From the NCBI GenBank assembly GCA_035578175.1, contig JAQMRL010000001.1, forward strand, positions 62,767,553 through 62,831,552: a stretch of DNA of 64,000 nt, read 5' to 3'. Under the pieces are notes generated by a model. It did not search any database and was not told the DNA's origin. It was given only the letters and a program-made list of their open reading frames with translations. Below are positions 27,001 to 40,154 of the stretch, piece by piece. This stretch comes from Catonia carolina (lineage: Eukaryota; Arthropoda; Insecta; Hemiptera; Achilidae). The stretch's first letter is position 1, and the number at the start of each line of letters is the position of its first letter. The translations under genes and the position numbers were made by a program.

Positions 27001-30000
27001 GGGCTGCCCTTGATTGGGCTCACAAACCCATGTGTGAGGCAGGAATTCATTCATCATATTTATTTTGCCAATTTATTTTATTTAATACATGACATTTTAT
27101 TAAATTTACCAATTTTTTTTATATATGACATGGTCTGTAAACCCGGGGAAAAAAGAAGTTTCCATGGGTTTATGCGTAATCAACGCGCACGAAAGTTATC
27201 CAAATATTTGTACGTTAATCGGCGTGAGCCTTTTGATTTTTACGCAGAGTGTGAACGGCGAGGCATATCCTTCGTATACAATCGACGAGACTCCGTGTTC
27301 ACTGCCGGGTTTCCCGGTGGTAGTTACACCCGTGTACATCCGTGTGCCTATAGATTGGCCAAACTTATATTTCACGATATATATCTTAACTCATATTCCA
27401 GTTTTCAACGACAACTTATCGAATACCAAAACATGTCCAATCCGCTTTCCAAATGTATCACCAGCGAACTTGAATCCAGAGGTATTAACCTCTACCCCAT
27501 CCCCGGTTTCCGCCATAACAAGCCCAGAGCCCTCACGGCCTTCCGTGGTCCGTGCCCAGAAGTCAATGTGGCAGTCTCGGAACAAAAGAGAAATTTGCCA
27601 AGGGAGCTGTTGGCGGAAATAGAGTCGTATCAACACTCGAGTCATGTTAAGGACATTCGTCTCCAAACAGCAGGTTTTACTGTCCTTGTGGAAAAAAAAG
27701 AACGCGAGCATGATTTCGAGGATTTTTATCAAATGTTTGTGCGGGCTGCCCTTGATTGGGCTCACAAACCCATGTGTGAGGCAGGAATTCATTCATCATA
27801 TTTATTTTGCCAATTTATTTTATTTAATACATGACATTTTATTAAATTTACCAATTTTTTTTATATATGACATGGTCTGTAAACCCGGGGAAAAAAGAAG
27901 TTTCCATGGGTTTATGCGTAATCAACGCGCACGAAAGTTATCCAAATATTTGTACGTTAATCGGCGTGAGCCTTTTGATTTTTACGCAGAGTGTGAACGG
28001 CGAGGCATATCCTTCGTATACAATCGACGAGACTGCGTGTTCACTGCCGGGTTTCCCGGTGGTAGTTACACCCGTGTACATCCGTGTGCCTATAGATTGG
28101 CCAAACTTATATTTCACGATATATATCTTAACTCATATTCCAGTTTTCAACGACAACTTATCGAATACCAAAACATGTCCAATCCGCTTTCCAAATGTAT
28201 CACCAGCGAACTTGAATCCAGAGGTATTAACCTCTACCCCATCCCCGGTTTCCGCCATAACAAGCCCAGAGCCCTCACGGCCTTCCGTGGTCCGTGCCCA
28301 GAAGTCAATGTGGCAGTCTCGGAACAAAAGAGAAATTTGCCAAGGGAGCTGTTGGCGGAAATAGAGTCGTATCAACACTCGAGTCATGTTAAGGACATTC
28401 GTCTCCAAACAGCAGGTTTTACTGTCCTTGTGGAAAAAAAAGAACGCGAGCATGATTTCGAGGATTTTTATCAAATGTTTGTGCGGGCTGCCCTTGATTG
28501 GGCTCACAAACCCATGTGTGAGGCAGGAATTCATTCATCATATTTATTTTGCCAATTTATTTTATTTAATACATGACATTTTATTAAATTTACCAATTTT
28601 TTTTATATATGACATGGTCTGTAAACCCGGGGAAAAAAGAAGTTTCCATGGGTTTATGCGTAATCAACGCGCACGAAAGTTATCCAAATATTTGTACGTT
28701 AATCGGCGTGAGCCTTTTGATTTTTACGCAGAGTGTGAACGGCGAGGCATATCCTTCGTATACAATCGACGAGACTCCGTGTTCACTGCCGGGTTTCCCG
28801 GTGGTAGTTACACCCGTGTACATCCGTGTGCCTATAGATTGGCCAAACTTATATTTCACGATATATATCTTAACTCATATTCCAGTTTTCAACGACAACT
28901 TATCGAATACCAAAACATGTCCAATCCGCTTTCCAAATGTATCACCAGCGAACTTGAATCCAGAGGTATTAACCTCTACCCCATCCCCGGTTTCCGCCAT
29001 AACAAGCCCAGAGCCCTCACGGCCTTCCGTGGTCCGTGCCCAGAAGTCAATGTGGCAGTCTCGGAACAAAAGAGAAATTTGCCAAGGGAGCTGTTGGTGG
29101 AAATAGAGTCGTATCAACACTCGAGTCATGTTAAGGACATTCGTCTCCAAACAGCAGGCTTTACTGTCCTTGTGGAAAAAAAAGAACGCGAGCATGATTT
29201 CGAGGATTTTTATCAAATGTTTGTGCGGGCTGCCCTTGATGGGGCTCACAAACCCATGTGTGAGGCAGGAATTCATTCATCATATTTATTTTGCCAATTT
29301 ATTTTATTTAATACATGACATTTTATTAAATTTACCAATTTTTTTTATATATGACGTGGTCTGTAAACCCGGGGAAAAAAGAAGTTTCCATGGGTTTATG
29401 CGTAATCAACGCGCACGAAAGTTATCCAAATATTTGTACGTTAATCGGCGTGAGCCTTTTGATTTTTACGCAGAGTGTGAACGGCGAGGCATATCCTTCG
29501 TATACAATCGACGAGACTCCGTGTTCACTGCCGGGTTTCCCGGTGGTAGTTACACCCGTGTACATCCGTGTGCCTATAGATTGGCCAAACTTATATTTCA
29601 CGATATATATCTTAACTCATATTCCAGTTTTCAACGACAACTTATCGAATACCAAAACATGTCCAATCCGCTTTCCAAATGTATCACCAGCGAACTTGAA
29701 TCCAGAGGTATTAACCTCTACCCCATCCCCGGTTTCCGCCATAACAAGCCCAGAGCCCTCACGGCCTTCGATGGTCCGTGCCCAGAAGTCAATGTGGCAG
29801 TCTCGGAACAAAAGAGAAATTTGCCAAGGGAGCTGTTGGCGGAAATAGAGTCGTATCAACACTCGAGTCATGTTAAGGACATTCGTCTCCAAACAGCAGG
29901 TTTTACTGTCCTTGTGGAAAAAAAAGAACGCGAGCATGATTTCGAGGATTTTTATCAAATGTTTGTGCGGGCTGCCCTTGATGGGGCTCAAAAACCCATG

Positions 30001-30753
30001 TGTGAGGCAGGAATTCATTCATCATATTTATTTTGCCAATTTATTTTATTTAATACATGACATTTTATTAAATTTACCAATTTTTTTTATATATGACATG
30101 GTCTGTAAACCCGGGGAAAAAAGAAGTTTCCATGGGTTTATGCGTAATCAACGCGCACGAAAGTTATCCAAATATTTGTACGTTAATCGGCGTGAGCCTT
30201 TTGATTTTTACGCAGAGTGTGAACGGCGAGGCATATCCTTCGTATACAATCGACGAGACTCCGTGTTCACTGCCGGGTTTCCCGGTGGTAGTTACACCCG
30301 TGTACATCCGTGTGCCTATAGATTGGCCAAACTTATATTTCACGATATATATCTTAACTCATATTCCAGTTTTCAACGACAACTTATCGAATACCAAAAC
30401 ATGTCCAATCCGCTTTCCAAATGTATCACCAGCGAACTTGAATACAGAGGTATTAACCTCTACCCCATCCCCGGTTTCCGCCATAACAAGCCCAGAGCCC
30501 TCACGGCCTTCCGTGGTCCGTGCCCAGAAGTCAATGTGGCAGTCTCGGAACAAAAGAGAAATTTGCCAAGGGAGCTGTTGGCGGAAATAGAGTCGTATCA
30601 ACACTCGAGTAATGTTAAGGACATTCGTCTCCAAACAGCAGGTTTTACTGTCCTTGTGGAAAAAAAAGAACGCGAGCATGATTTCGAGGATTTTTATCAA
30701 ATGTTTGTGCGGGCTGCCCTTGATGGGGCTCACAAACCCATGTGTGAGGCAGG
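24076..30753 (+). repeat. Satellite block VII: 9 monomers of 742 bp
   Basis: Monomers start every 742 bp from 24076 to 30012. The first carries GATATGGTCTG and CAAAGGAGAA. Monomers 2 to 9 repeat the eight monomers of block VI in order, including the alternating G variant at 25067, 26551 and 28035. Confidence 0.93.
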
Positions 30754-31476
30754 ACCGATCACTCCAGGGAGCATGATGTCGCAACAGGTTACCAGGTCTT
30801 CAGCTGGGTTACTGCCCTTGTGCACCATTTTCGGGAGTGCTCTCGGAAATAAAAAAGAAATGCAAGCCTCAGCGACCAGCGTCAATGTCATGGATTCGTT
30901 TCTTGACACACCCGGCTGCTTGCCCGCAAAACCCTCTCCCAAGGATGAGGTTATAAAAAAAGGAAAAAAAGTTCGTCAATTATGGTAGAGAGCGAATCCA
31001 ACTTTCTGGTGCTCAAACACTTCACGGAAGACTTTGTCACAAAAACACGTGACTTGGCAAATGGTGAGGGCATTGGACTCTCATCCCTGAATGGTGCCTA
31101 CAAGAGCATCTTCTTCCGTTGGTATTGGGTTTATCTGAAGTTTTTTAAAGGACACGACTGGAATACGTTTCTGGCATGGCTTGAGAAACAAAAAGCCGAC
31201 GAATCGGACAAAACAGCATGGGAAAGTTCCACAAACATGGTGGACGGAATGACTTTTGCTTGTGAGCTTCTGTTCACCATAGCCCCTCTGTCCGATACCG
31301 TCTCAAAAAAACTATTTGCCAGAGCGCTTGCGGACTACATAAATCCGCCCGTTCAGATAGACTCCGACAGGGTGTATTTTGCGCCCTGCAAATCTGAGCT
31401 GATACTTCACAGTAACTACTGGAAACAGGGTTTTGACTCTCCAGTCAAAACTTCCCCCCAAAACTTTTTTTTTTAA
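30140..31476 (+). pseudogene. RdRp-like endogenous viral pseudogene, long copy 7
   Basis: This is the duplicate of copy 6, with the same one-base deletion (near 30976) and the same two private amino-acid changes. The open segments are 30140-30988 and 30982-31476. Confidence 0.5.
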
Positions 31477-31859
31477 TTCCTTCGTAGGAAATTTCAGGGT
31501 CTTGGACGTTGGACCGTTCTACGACGTCCTGGTGGAGGCAACCTTATAATATAGATTATTTTTATCTAGTAAAAAAAAAACAGGTAAGTGGTTGAGTGAA
31601 ATTTGCAGGTTAATTACAGCTGTATGGAGTAGAAGAATGGAGACATCTATTTGGAGTACGTTATACACACTCACACTACCTCACGAACAACAAAATCACA
31701 CTTTAAATTTAAAGTAAATTATTGTTTTAAATTAAATCCTGTTCAAAGGAAACACTAAATCTCGTGTATTAAACACGGTACAATTTAACTAATAAATCTT
31801 TCCTAATTTTAATTTTATTACAGCCGCAATACAATTCACATTAAAAAATAAACCAATTC
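31477..31859 (+). other. AT-rich spacer of long unit 7 with intron-like signals
   Basis: It matches spacer 6 at all variants compared. The donor-like GTAAGT begins at 31584 and the acceptor-like AG ends at 31823. Confidence 0.5.
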
Positions 31860-34827
31860 AATTCATTCATCATATTTATTTTGCCAATTTATTTTATTTA
31901 ATACATGACATTTTATTAAATTTACCAATTTTTTTTATATATGATATGGTCTGTAAACCCGGGGAAAAAAGAAGTTTCCATGGGTTTATGCGTAATCAAC
32001 GCGCACGAAAGTTATCCAAATATTTGTACGTTAATCGGCGTGAGCCTTTTGATTTTTACGCAGAGTGTGAACGGCGAGGCATATCCTTCGTATACAATCG
32101 ACGAGACTCCGTGTTCACTGCCGGGTTTCCCGGTGGTAGTTACACCCGTGTACATCCGTGTGCCTATAGATTGGCCAAACTTATATTTCACGATATATAT
32201 CTTAACTCATATTCCAGTTTTCAACGACAACTTATCGAATACCAAAACATGTCCAATCCGCTTTCCAAATGTATCACCAGCGAACTTGAATCCAGAGGTA
32301 TTAACCTCTACCCCATCCCCGGTTTCCGCCATAACAAGCCCAGAGCCCTCACGGCCTTCCGTGGTCCGTGCCCAGAAGTCAATGTGGCAGTCTCGGAACA
32401 AAGGAGAAATTTGCCAAGGGAGCTGTTGGCGGAAATAGAGTCGTATCAACACTCGAGTCATGTTAAGGACATTCGTCTCCAAACAGCAGGTTTTACTGTC
32501 CTTGTGGAAAAAAAAGAACGCGAGCATGATTTCGAGGATTTTTATCAAATGTTTGTGCGGGCTGCCCTTGATGGGGCTCACAAACCCATGTGTGAGGCAG
32601 GAATTCATTCATCATATTTATTTTGCCAATTTATTTTATTTAATACATGACATTTTATTAAATTTACCAATTTTTTTTATATATGACATGGTCTGTAAAC
32701 CCGGGGAAAAAAGAAGTTTCCATGGGTTTATGCGTAATCAACGCGCACGAAAGTTATCCAAATATTTGTACGTTAATCGGCGTGAGCCTTTTGATTTTTA
32801 CGCAGAGTGTGAACGGCGAGGCATATCCTTCGTATACAATCGACGAGACTCCGTGTTCACTGCCGGGTTTCCCGGTGGTAGTTACACCCGTGTACATCCG
32901 TGTGCCTATAGATTGGCCAAACTTATATTTCACGATATATATCTTAACTCATATTCCAGTTTTCAACGACAACTTATCGAATACCAAAACATGTCCAATC
33001 CGCTTTCCAAATGTATCACCAGCGAACTTGAATCCAGAGGTATTAACCTCTACCCCATCCCCGGTTTCCGCCATAACAAGCCCAGAGCCCTCACGGCCTT
33101 CCGTGGTCCGTGCCCAGAAGTCAATGTGGCAGTCTCGGAACAAAAGAGAAATTTGCCAAGGGAGCTGTTGGCGGAAATAAAGTCGTATCAACACTCGAGT
33201 CATGTTAAGGACATTCGTCTCCAAACAGCAGGTTTTACTGTCCTTGTGGAAAAAAAAGAACGCGAGCATGATTTCGAGGATTTTTATCAAATGTTTGTGC
33301 GGGCTGCCCTTGATGGGGCTCACAAACCCATGTGTGAGGCAGGAATTCATTCATCATATTTATTTTGCCAATTTATTTTATTTAATACATGACATTTTAT
33401 TAAATTTACCAATTTTTTTTATATATGACATGGTCTGTAAACCCGGGGAAAAAAGAAGTTTCCATGGGTTTATGCGTAATCAACGCGCACGAAAGTTATC
33501 CAAATATTTGTACGTTAATCGGCGTGAGCCTTTTGATTTTTACGCAGAGTGTGAACGGCGAGGCATATCCTTCGTATACAATCGACGAGACTCCGTGTTC
33601 ACTGCCGGGTTTCCCGGTGGTAGTTACACCCGTGTACATCCGTGTGCCTATAGATTGGCCAAACTTATATTTCACGATATATATCTTAACTCATATTCCA
33701 GTTTTCAACGACAACTTATCGAATACCAAAACATGTCCAATCCGCTTTCCAAATGTATCACCAGCGAACTTGAATCCAGAGGTATTAACCTCTACCCCAT
33801 CCCCGGTTTCCGCCATAACAAGCCCAGAGCCCTCACGGCCTTCCGTGGTCCGTGCCCAGAAGTCAATGTGGCAGTCTCGGAACAAAAGAGAAATTTGCCA
33901 AGGGAGCTGTTGGCGGAAATAGAGTCGTATCAACACTCGAGTAATGTTAAGGACATTCGTCTCCAAACAGCAGGTTTTACTGTCCTTGTGGAAAAAAAAG
34001 AACGCGAGCATGATTTCGAGGATTTTTATCAAATGTTTGTGCGGGCTGCCCTTGATGGGGCTCACAAACCCATGTGTGAGGCAGGAATTCATTCATCATA
34101 TTTATTTTGCCAATTTATTTTATTTAATACATGACATTTTATTAAATTTACCAATTTTTTTTATATATGACATGGTCTGTAAACCCGGGGAAAAAAGAAG
34201 TTTCCATGGGTTTATGCGTAATCAACGCGCACGAAAGTTATCCAAATATTTGTACGTTAATCGGCGTGAGCCTTTTGATTTTTACGCAGAGTGTGAACGG
34301 CGAGGCATATCCTTCGTATACAATCGACGAGACTCCGTGTTCACTGCCGGGTTTCCCGGTGGTAGTTACACCCGTGTACATCCGTGTGCCTATAGATTGG
34401 CCAAACTTATATTTCACGATATATATCTTAACTCATATTCCAGTTTTCAACGACAACTTATCGAATACCAAAACATGTCCAATCCGCTTTCCAAATGTAT
34501 CACCAGCGAACTTGAATACAGAGGTATTAACCTCTACCCCATCCCCGGTTTCCGCCATAACAAGCCCAGAGCCCTCACGGCCTTCCGTGGTCCGTGCCCA
34601 GAAGTCAATGTGGCAGTCTCGGAACAAAAGAGAAATTTGCCAAGGGAGCTGTTGGCGGAAATAGAGTCGTATCAACACTCGAGTAATGTTAAGGACATTC
34701 GTCTCCAAACAGCAGGTTTTACTGTCCTTGTGGAAAAAAAAGAACGCGAGCATGATTTCGAGGATTTTTATCAAATGTTTGTGCGGGCTGCCCTTGATGG
34801 GGCTCACAAACCCATGTGTGAGGCAGG
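31860..34827 (+). repeat. Satellite block VIII: 4 monomers
   Basis: Monomers start at 31860, 32602, 33344 and 34086. The first belongs to the 7784-bp duplication. The last two carry GAGTAATG, and the last also has GAATACAGAG, the form that precedes extensions 6 and 7. Confidence 0.92.
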
Positions 34828-35551
34828 ACCGATCACTCCAGGGAGCATGATGTCGCAACAGGTTACCAGCTCTTCAGCTGGGTTACTGCCCTTGTGCACC
34901 ATTTTCGGGAGTGCTCTCGGAAATACAAAAGAAATGCAAGCCTCAGCGACCAGCGTCAATGTCATGGATTCGTTTCTTGACACACCCGGCTGCTTGCCCG
35001 CAAAACCCTCTCCCAAGGATGAGGTTATAAAAAAAGGAAAAAAAGTTCGTACAATTATGGTAGAGAGCGAATCCAACTTTCTGGTGCTCAAACACTTCAC
35101 GGAAGACTTTGTCACAAAAACACGTGACTTGGCAAATGGTGAGGGCATTGGACTCTCATCCCTGAATGGTGCCTACAAGAGCATCTTCTTCCGTTGGTAT
35201 TGGGTTTATCTGAAGTTTTTTAAAGGACACGACTGGAATACGTTTCTGGCATGGCTTGAGAAACAAAAAGCCGACGAATCGGACAAAACAGCATGGGAAA
35301 GTTCCACAAACATGGTGGACGGAATGACTTTTGCTTGTGAGCTTCTGTTCACCATAGCCCCTCTGTCCGATACCGTCTCAAAAAAACTATTTGCCAGAGC
35401 GCTTGCGGACTACATAAATCCGCCCGTTCAGATAGACTCCGACAGGGTGTATTTTGCGCCCTGCAAATCTGAGCTGATATTTCACAGTAACTACTGGAAA
35501 CAGGGTTTTGACTCTCCAGTCAAAACTTCCCCCCAAAACTTTTTTTTTTAA
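34214..35551 (+). pseudogene. RdRp-like endogenous viral element, best-preserved copy (copy 8)
   Basis: This is the only long copy open without interruption: 445 codons from this ATG. The same frame also runs further upstream, to 33944, through the preceding monomer's AT-rich junction. Visible signatures, numbered from this ATG, are SSSAGLLP (219-226), KKE (238-240), KDE (268-270), KKVRTIMVES (276-285), DESDKTAWESS (364-374) and SNYW (425-428). SAG, KDE/K-x-R, D-x4-[D/E] and a later S-N segment, in this order, resemble the fingers, motif F, motif A and possibly motif B of positive-strand RNA virus polymerases. In motif A, Glu stands where a second Asp is usual. No GDD motif follows; the frame ends in Phe codons at a T run, so a catalytic polymerase is not encoded. 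An unrelated host protein cannot be excluded. I call it a pseudogene because it is truncated and its sister copies are broken. Confidence 0.5.
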
Positions 35552-35934
35552 TTCCTTCGTAGGAAATTTCAGGGTCTTGGACGTTGGACCGTTCTACGAC
35601 GTCCTGGTGGAGGCAACCTTATAATATAGATTATTTTTATCTAGTAAAAAAAAAACAGGTAAGTGGTTGAGTGAAATTTGCAGGTTAATTACAGCTGTAT
35701 GGAGTAGAAGAATGGAGACATCTATTTGGAGTACGTTATACACACTCACACTACCTCACGAACAACAAAATCACACTTTAAATTTAAAGTAAATTATTGT
35801 TTTAAATTAAATCCTGTTCAAAGAAAACACTAAATCTCGTGTATTAAACACGGTACATTTTAACTAATAAATCTTTCCTAATTTTAATTTTATTACAGCC
35901 GCAATACAATTCACATTAAAAAATAAACCAATTC
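35552..35934 (+). other. AT-rich spacer of long unit 8 with intron-like signals
   Basis: The donor-like GTAAGT begins at 35659 and the acceptor-like AG ends at 35898 (240 bp). The AAAGAAAACAC variant (near 35820) is private. No coding region is supported. Confidence 0.5.
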
Positions 35935-38162
35935 AATTCATTCATCATATTTATTTTGACCAATTTATTTTATTTAATACATGACATTTTATTAAATTTA
36001 CCAATTTTTTTTATATATGACATGGTCTGTAAACCCGGGGAAAAAAGAAGTTTCCATGGGTTTATGCGTAATCAACGCGCACGAAAGTTATCCAAATATT
36101 TGTACGTTAATCGGCGTGAGCCTTTTGATTTTTACGCAGAGTGTGAACGGCGAGGCATATCCTTCGTATACAATCGACGAGACTCCGTGTTCACTGCCGG
36201 GTTTCCCGGTGGTAGTTACACCCGTGTACATCCGTGTGCCTATAGATTGGCCAAACTTATATTTCACGATATATATCTTAACTCATATTCCAGTTTTCAA
36301 CGACAACTTATCGAATACCAAAACATGTCCAATCCGCTTTCCAAATGTATCACCAGCGAACTTGAATCCAGAGGTATTAACCTCTACCCCATCCCCGGTT
36401 TCCGCCATAACAAGCCCAGAGCCCTCACGGCCTTCCGTGGTCCGTGCCCAGAAGTCAATGTGGCAGTCTCGGAACAAAAGAGAAATTTGCCAAGGGAGCT
36501 GTTGGCGGAAATAGAGTCGTATCAACACTCGAGTCATGTTAAGGACATTCGTCTCCAAACAGCAGGTTTTACTGTCCTTGTGGAAAAAAAAGAACGCGAG
36601 CATGATTTCGAGGATTTTTATCAAATGTTTGTGCGGGCTGCCCTTGATTGGGCTCACAAACCCATGTGTGAGGCAGGAATTCATTCATCATATTTATTTT
36701 GCCAATTTATTTTATTTAATACATGACATTTTATTAAATTTACCAATTTTTTTTATATATGACATGGTCTGTAAACCCGGGGAAAAAAGAAGTTTCCATG
36801 GGTTTATGCGTAATCAACGCGCACGAAAGTTATCCAAATATTTGTACGTTAATCGGCGTGAGCCTTTTGATTTTTACGCAGAGTGTGAACGGCGAGGCAT
36901 ATCCTTCGTATACAATCGACGAGACTCCGTGTTCACTGCCGGGTTTCCCGGTGGTAGTTACACCCGTGTACATCCGTGTGCCTATAGATTGGCCAAACTT
37001 ATATTTCACGATATATATCTTAACTCATATTCCAGTTTTCAACGACAACTTATCGAATACCAAAACATGTCCAATCCGCTTTCCAAATGTATCACCAGCG
37101 AACTTGAATCCAGAGGTATTAACCTCTACCCCATCCCCGGTTTCCGCCATAACAAGCCCAGAGCCCTCACGGCCTTCCGTGGTCCGTGCCCAGAAGTCAA
37201 TGTGGCAGTCTCGGAACAAAAGAGAAATTTGCCAAGGGAGCTGTTGGCGGAAATAGAGTCGTATCAACACTCGAGTCATGTTAAGGACATTCGTCTCCAA
37301 ACAGCAGGTTTTACTGTCCTTGTGGAAAAAAAAGAACGCGAGCATGATTTCGAGGATTTTTATCAAATGTTTGTGCGGGCTGCCCTTGATGGGGCTCACA
37401 AACCCATGTGTGAGGCAGGAATTCATTCATCATATTTATTTTGCCAATTTATTTTATTTAATACATGACATTTTATTAAATTTACCAATTTTTTTTATAT
37501 ATGACATGGTCTGTAAACCCGGGGAAAAAAGAAGTTTCCATGGGTTTATGCGTAATCAACGCGCACGAAAGTTATCCAAATATTTGTACGTTAATCGGCG
37601 TGAGCCTTTTGATTTTTACGCAGAGTGTGAACGGCGAGGCATATCCTTCGTATACAATCGACGAGACTCCGTGTTCACTGCCGGGTTTCCCGGTGGTAGT
37701 TACACCCGTGTACATCCGTGTGCCTATAGATTGGCCAAACTTATATTTCACGATATATATCTTAACTCATATTCCAGTTTTCAACGACAACTTATCGAAT
37801 ACCAAAACATGTCCAATCCGCTTTCCAAATGTATCACCAGCGAACTTGAATCCAGAGGTATTAACCTCTACCCCATCCCCGGTTTCCGCCATAACAAGCC
37901 CAGAGCCCTCACGGCCTTCCGTGGTCCGTGCCCAGAAGTCAATGTGGTAGTCTCGGAACAAAAGAGAAATTTGCCAAGGGAGCTGTTGGCGGAAATAAGA
38001 GTCGTATCAACACTCGAGTCATGTTAAGGACATTCGTCTCCAAACAGCAGGTTTTACTGTCCTTGTGGAAAAAAAAGAACGCGAGCATGATTTCGAGGAT
38101 TTTTATCAAATGTTTGTGCGGGCTGCCCTTGATGGGGCTCACAAACCCATGTGTGAGGCAGG
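35935..38162 (+). repeat. Satellite block IX: 3 monomers
   Basis: Monomers lie at 35935-36677 (743 bp; one extra A in TTTTGACCAA near 35958), 36678-37419 and 37420-38162 (743 bp; one extra A in GAAATAAGAGTCG near 37996). Confidence 0.92.
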
Positions 38163-38885
38163 ACCGATCACTCCAGGGAGCATGATGTCGCAACAGGTTA
38201 CCAGCTTTTCAGCTGGGTTACTGCCCTTGTGCACCATTTTCGGGAGTGCTCTCGGAAATAAAAAAGAAATGCAAGCCTCAGCGACCAGCGTCAATGTCAT
38301 GGATTCGTTTCTTGACACACCCGGCTGCTTGCCCGCAAAACCCTCTCCCAAGGATGAGGTTATAAAAAAAGGAAAAAAGTTCGTACAATTATGGTAGAGA
38401 GCGAATCCAACTTTCTGGTGCTCAAACACTTCACGGAAGACTTTGTCACAAAAACACGTGACTTGGCAAATGGTGAGGGCATTGGACTCTCATCCCTGAA
38501 TGGTGCCTACAAGAGCATCTTCTTCCGTTGGTATTGGGTTTATCTGAAGTTTTTTAAAGGACACGACTGGAATACGTTTCTGGCATGGCTTGAGAAACAA
38601 AAAGCCGACGAATCGGACAAAACAGCATGGGAAAGTTCCACAAACATGGTGGACGGAATGACTTTTGCTTGTGAGCTTCTGTTCACCATAGCCCCTCTGT
38701 CCGATACCGTCTCAAAAAAACTATTTGCCAGAGCGCTTGCGGACTACATAAATCCGCCCGTTCAGATAGACTCCGACAGGGTGTATTTTGCGCCCTGCAA
38801 ATCTGAGCTGATATTTCACAGTAACTACTGGAAACAGGGTTTTGACTCTCCAGTCAAAACTTCCCCCCAAAACTTTTTTTTTTAA
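37548..38885 (+). pseudogene. RdRp-like endogenous viral pseudogene, long copy 9
   Basis: The frame is broken twice. A one-base insertion near 37996 ends it at 38027. A one-base deletion in the A run before GTTCGT (near 38375) shifts it again after GKK. Open parts are 37548-38027, 38065-38397 and 38391-38885. The A-run deletion is shared with copy 10 and differs from the deletion in copies 1, 3, 4, 6, 7 and 11. Confidence 0.5.
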
Positions 38886-39267
38886 TTCCTTCGTAGGAAA
38901 TTTCAGGGTCTTGGACGTTGGACCGTTCTACGACGTCCTGGTGGAGGCAACCTTATAATATAGATTATTTTTATCTAGTAAAAAAAAAACAGGTAAGTGG
39001 TTGAGTGAAATTTGCAGGTTATTACAGCTGTATGGAGTAGAAGAATGGAGACATCTATTTGGAGTACGTTATACACACTCACACTACCTCACGAACAACA
39101 AAATCACACTTTAAATTTAAAGTAAATTATTGTTTTAAATTAAATCCTGTTCAAAGGAAACACTAAATCTCGTGTATTAAACACGGTACATTTTAACTAA
39201 TAAATCTTTCCTAATTTTAATTTTATTACAGCCGCAATACAATTCACATTAAAAAATAAACCAATTC
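38886..39267 (+). other. AT-rich spacer of long unit 9 with intron-like signals
   Basis: The donor-like GTAAGT begins at 38993 and the acceptor-like AG ends at 39231. No coding region is supported. Confidence 0.5.
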
Positions 39268-40116
39268 AATTCATTCATCATATTTATTTTGCCAATTTAT
39301 TTTATTTAATACATGACATTTTATTAAATTTACCAATTTTTTTTATATATGACATGGTCTGTAAACCCGGGGAAAAAAGAAGTTTCCATGGGTTTATGCG
39401 TAATCAACGCGCACGAAAGTTATCCAAATATTTGTACGTTAATCGGCGTGAGCCTTTTGATTTTTACGCAGAGTGTGAACGGCGAGGCATATCCTTCGTA
39501 TACAATCGACGAGACTCCGTGTTCACTGCCGGGTTTCCCGGTGGTAGTTACACCTGTGTACATCCGTGTGCCTATAGATTGGCCAAACTTATATTTCACG
39601 ATATATATCTTAACTCATATTCCAGTTTTCAACGACAACTTATCGAATACCAAAACATGTCCAATCCGCTTTCCAAATGTATCACCAGCGAACTTGAATC
39701 CAGAGGTATTAACCTCTACCCCATCCCCGGTTTCCGCCATAACAAGCCCAGAGCCCTCACGGCCTTCCGTGGTCCGTGCCCAGAAGTCAATGTGGCAGTC
39801 TCGGAACAAAAGAGAAATTTGCCAAGGGAGCTGTTGGCGGAAATAGAGTCGTATCAACACTCGAGTCATGTTAAGGACATTCGTCTCCAAACAGCAGGTT
39901 TTACTGTCCTTGTGGAAAAAAAAGAACGCGAGCATGATTTCGAGGATTTTTATCAAATGTTTGTGCGGGCTGCCCTTGATTGGGCTCACAAACCCATGTG
40001 TGAGGCAGGAATTCATTCATCATATTTATTTTGCCAATTTATTTTATTTAATACATGACATTTTATTAAATTTACCAATTTTTTTTATATATGACATGGT
40101 CTGTAAACCCGGGGAA

Positions 40117-40120
<4 letters not shown>
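39268..40120 (+). repeat. Satellite block X, left part: 1 monomer plus start of a split monomer
   Basis: A complete monomer lies at 39268-40009. The next begins at 40010 and is cut after about 111 bp by retrotransposon 1; it resumes at 46074. CACCTGTGTAC (near 39551) replaces CACCCGTGTAC and recurs in the monomer at 48195, so the two sides share a variant. Confidence 0.92.
40112..40120. repeat. Target-site duplication of element 1, left copy
   Basis: GGGAAAAAA directly precedes the poly(T) start of the element and is repeated at 46074-46082. Joining the flanks with one copy restores the normal monomer. The A run makes the exact length uncertain. Confidence 0.8.

Positions 40121-40150
<30 letters not shown>

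Positions 40151-40154
<4 letters not shown>

Larger units (their letters stand above)
24818..32601 (+). repeat. 7784-bp segmental tandem duplication, copy 2
   Basis: This is the direct head-to-tail repeat of 17034-24817. The match ends at about 32602: the next monomer lacks the G variant expected from 25067 and carries its own AAATAAAGTCG at about 33175-33185. The right boundary therefore falls at or near a monomer junction, as expected for unequal crossing-over between misaligned monomers. Confidence 0.9.

Noticed and set aside
34577..35551. A complete viral replicase gene
   Set aside because: The frame ends before any GDD-type motif and has no helicase, protease or capsid region. At most it is a fragment.
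35552..35934. Spacer considered as a separate transposon carrying the virus-like sequence
   Set aside because: No terminal repeats, target duplication or transposase remnants are visible at its edges.
1..40120. Regularly spaced repeats considered as a CRISPR array
   Set aside because: The repeats are 742 bp and directly abutting, with no short repeats or unique spacers, and the setting is eukaryotic.
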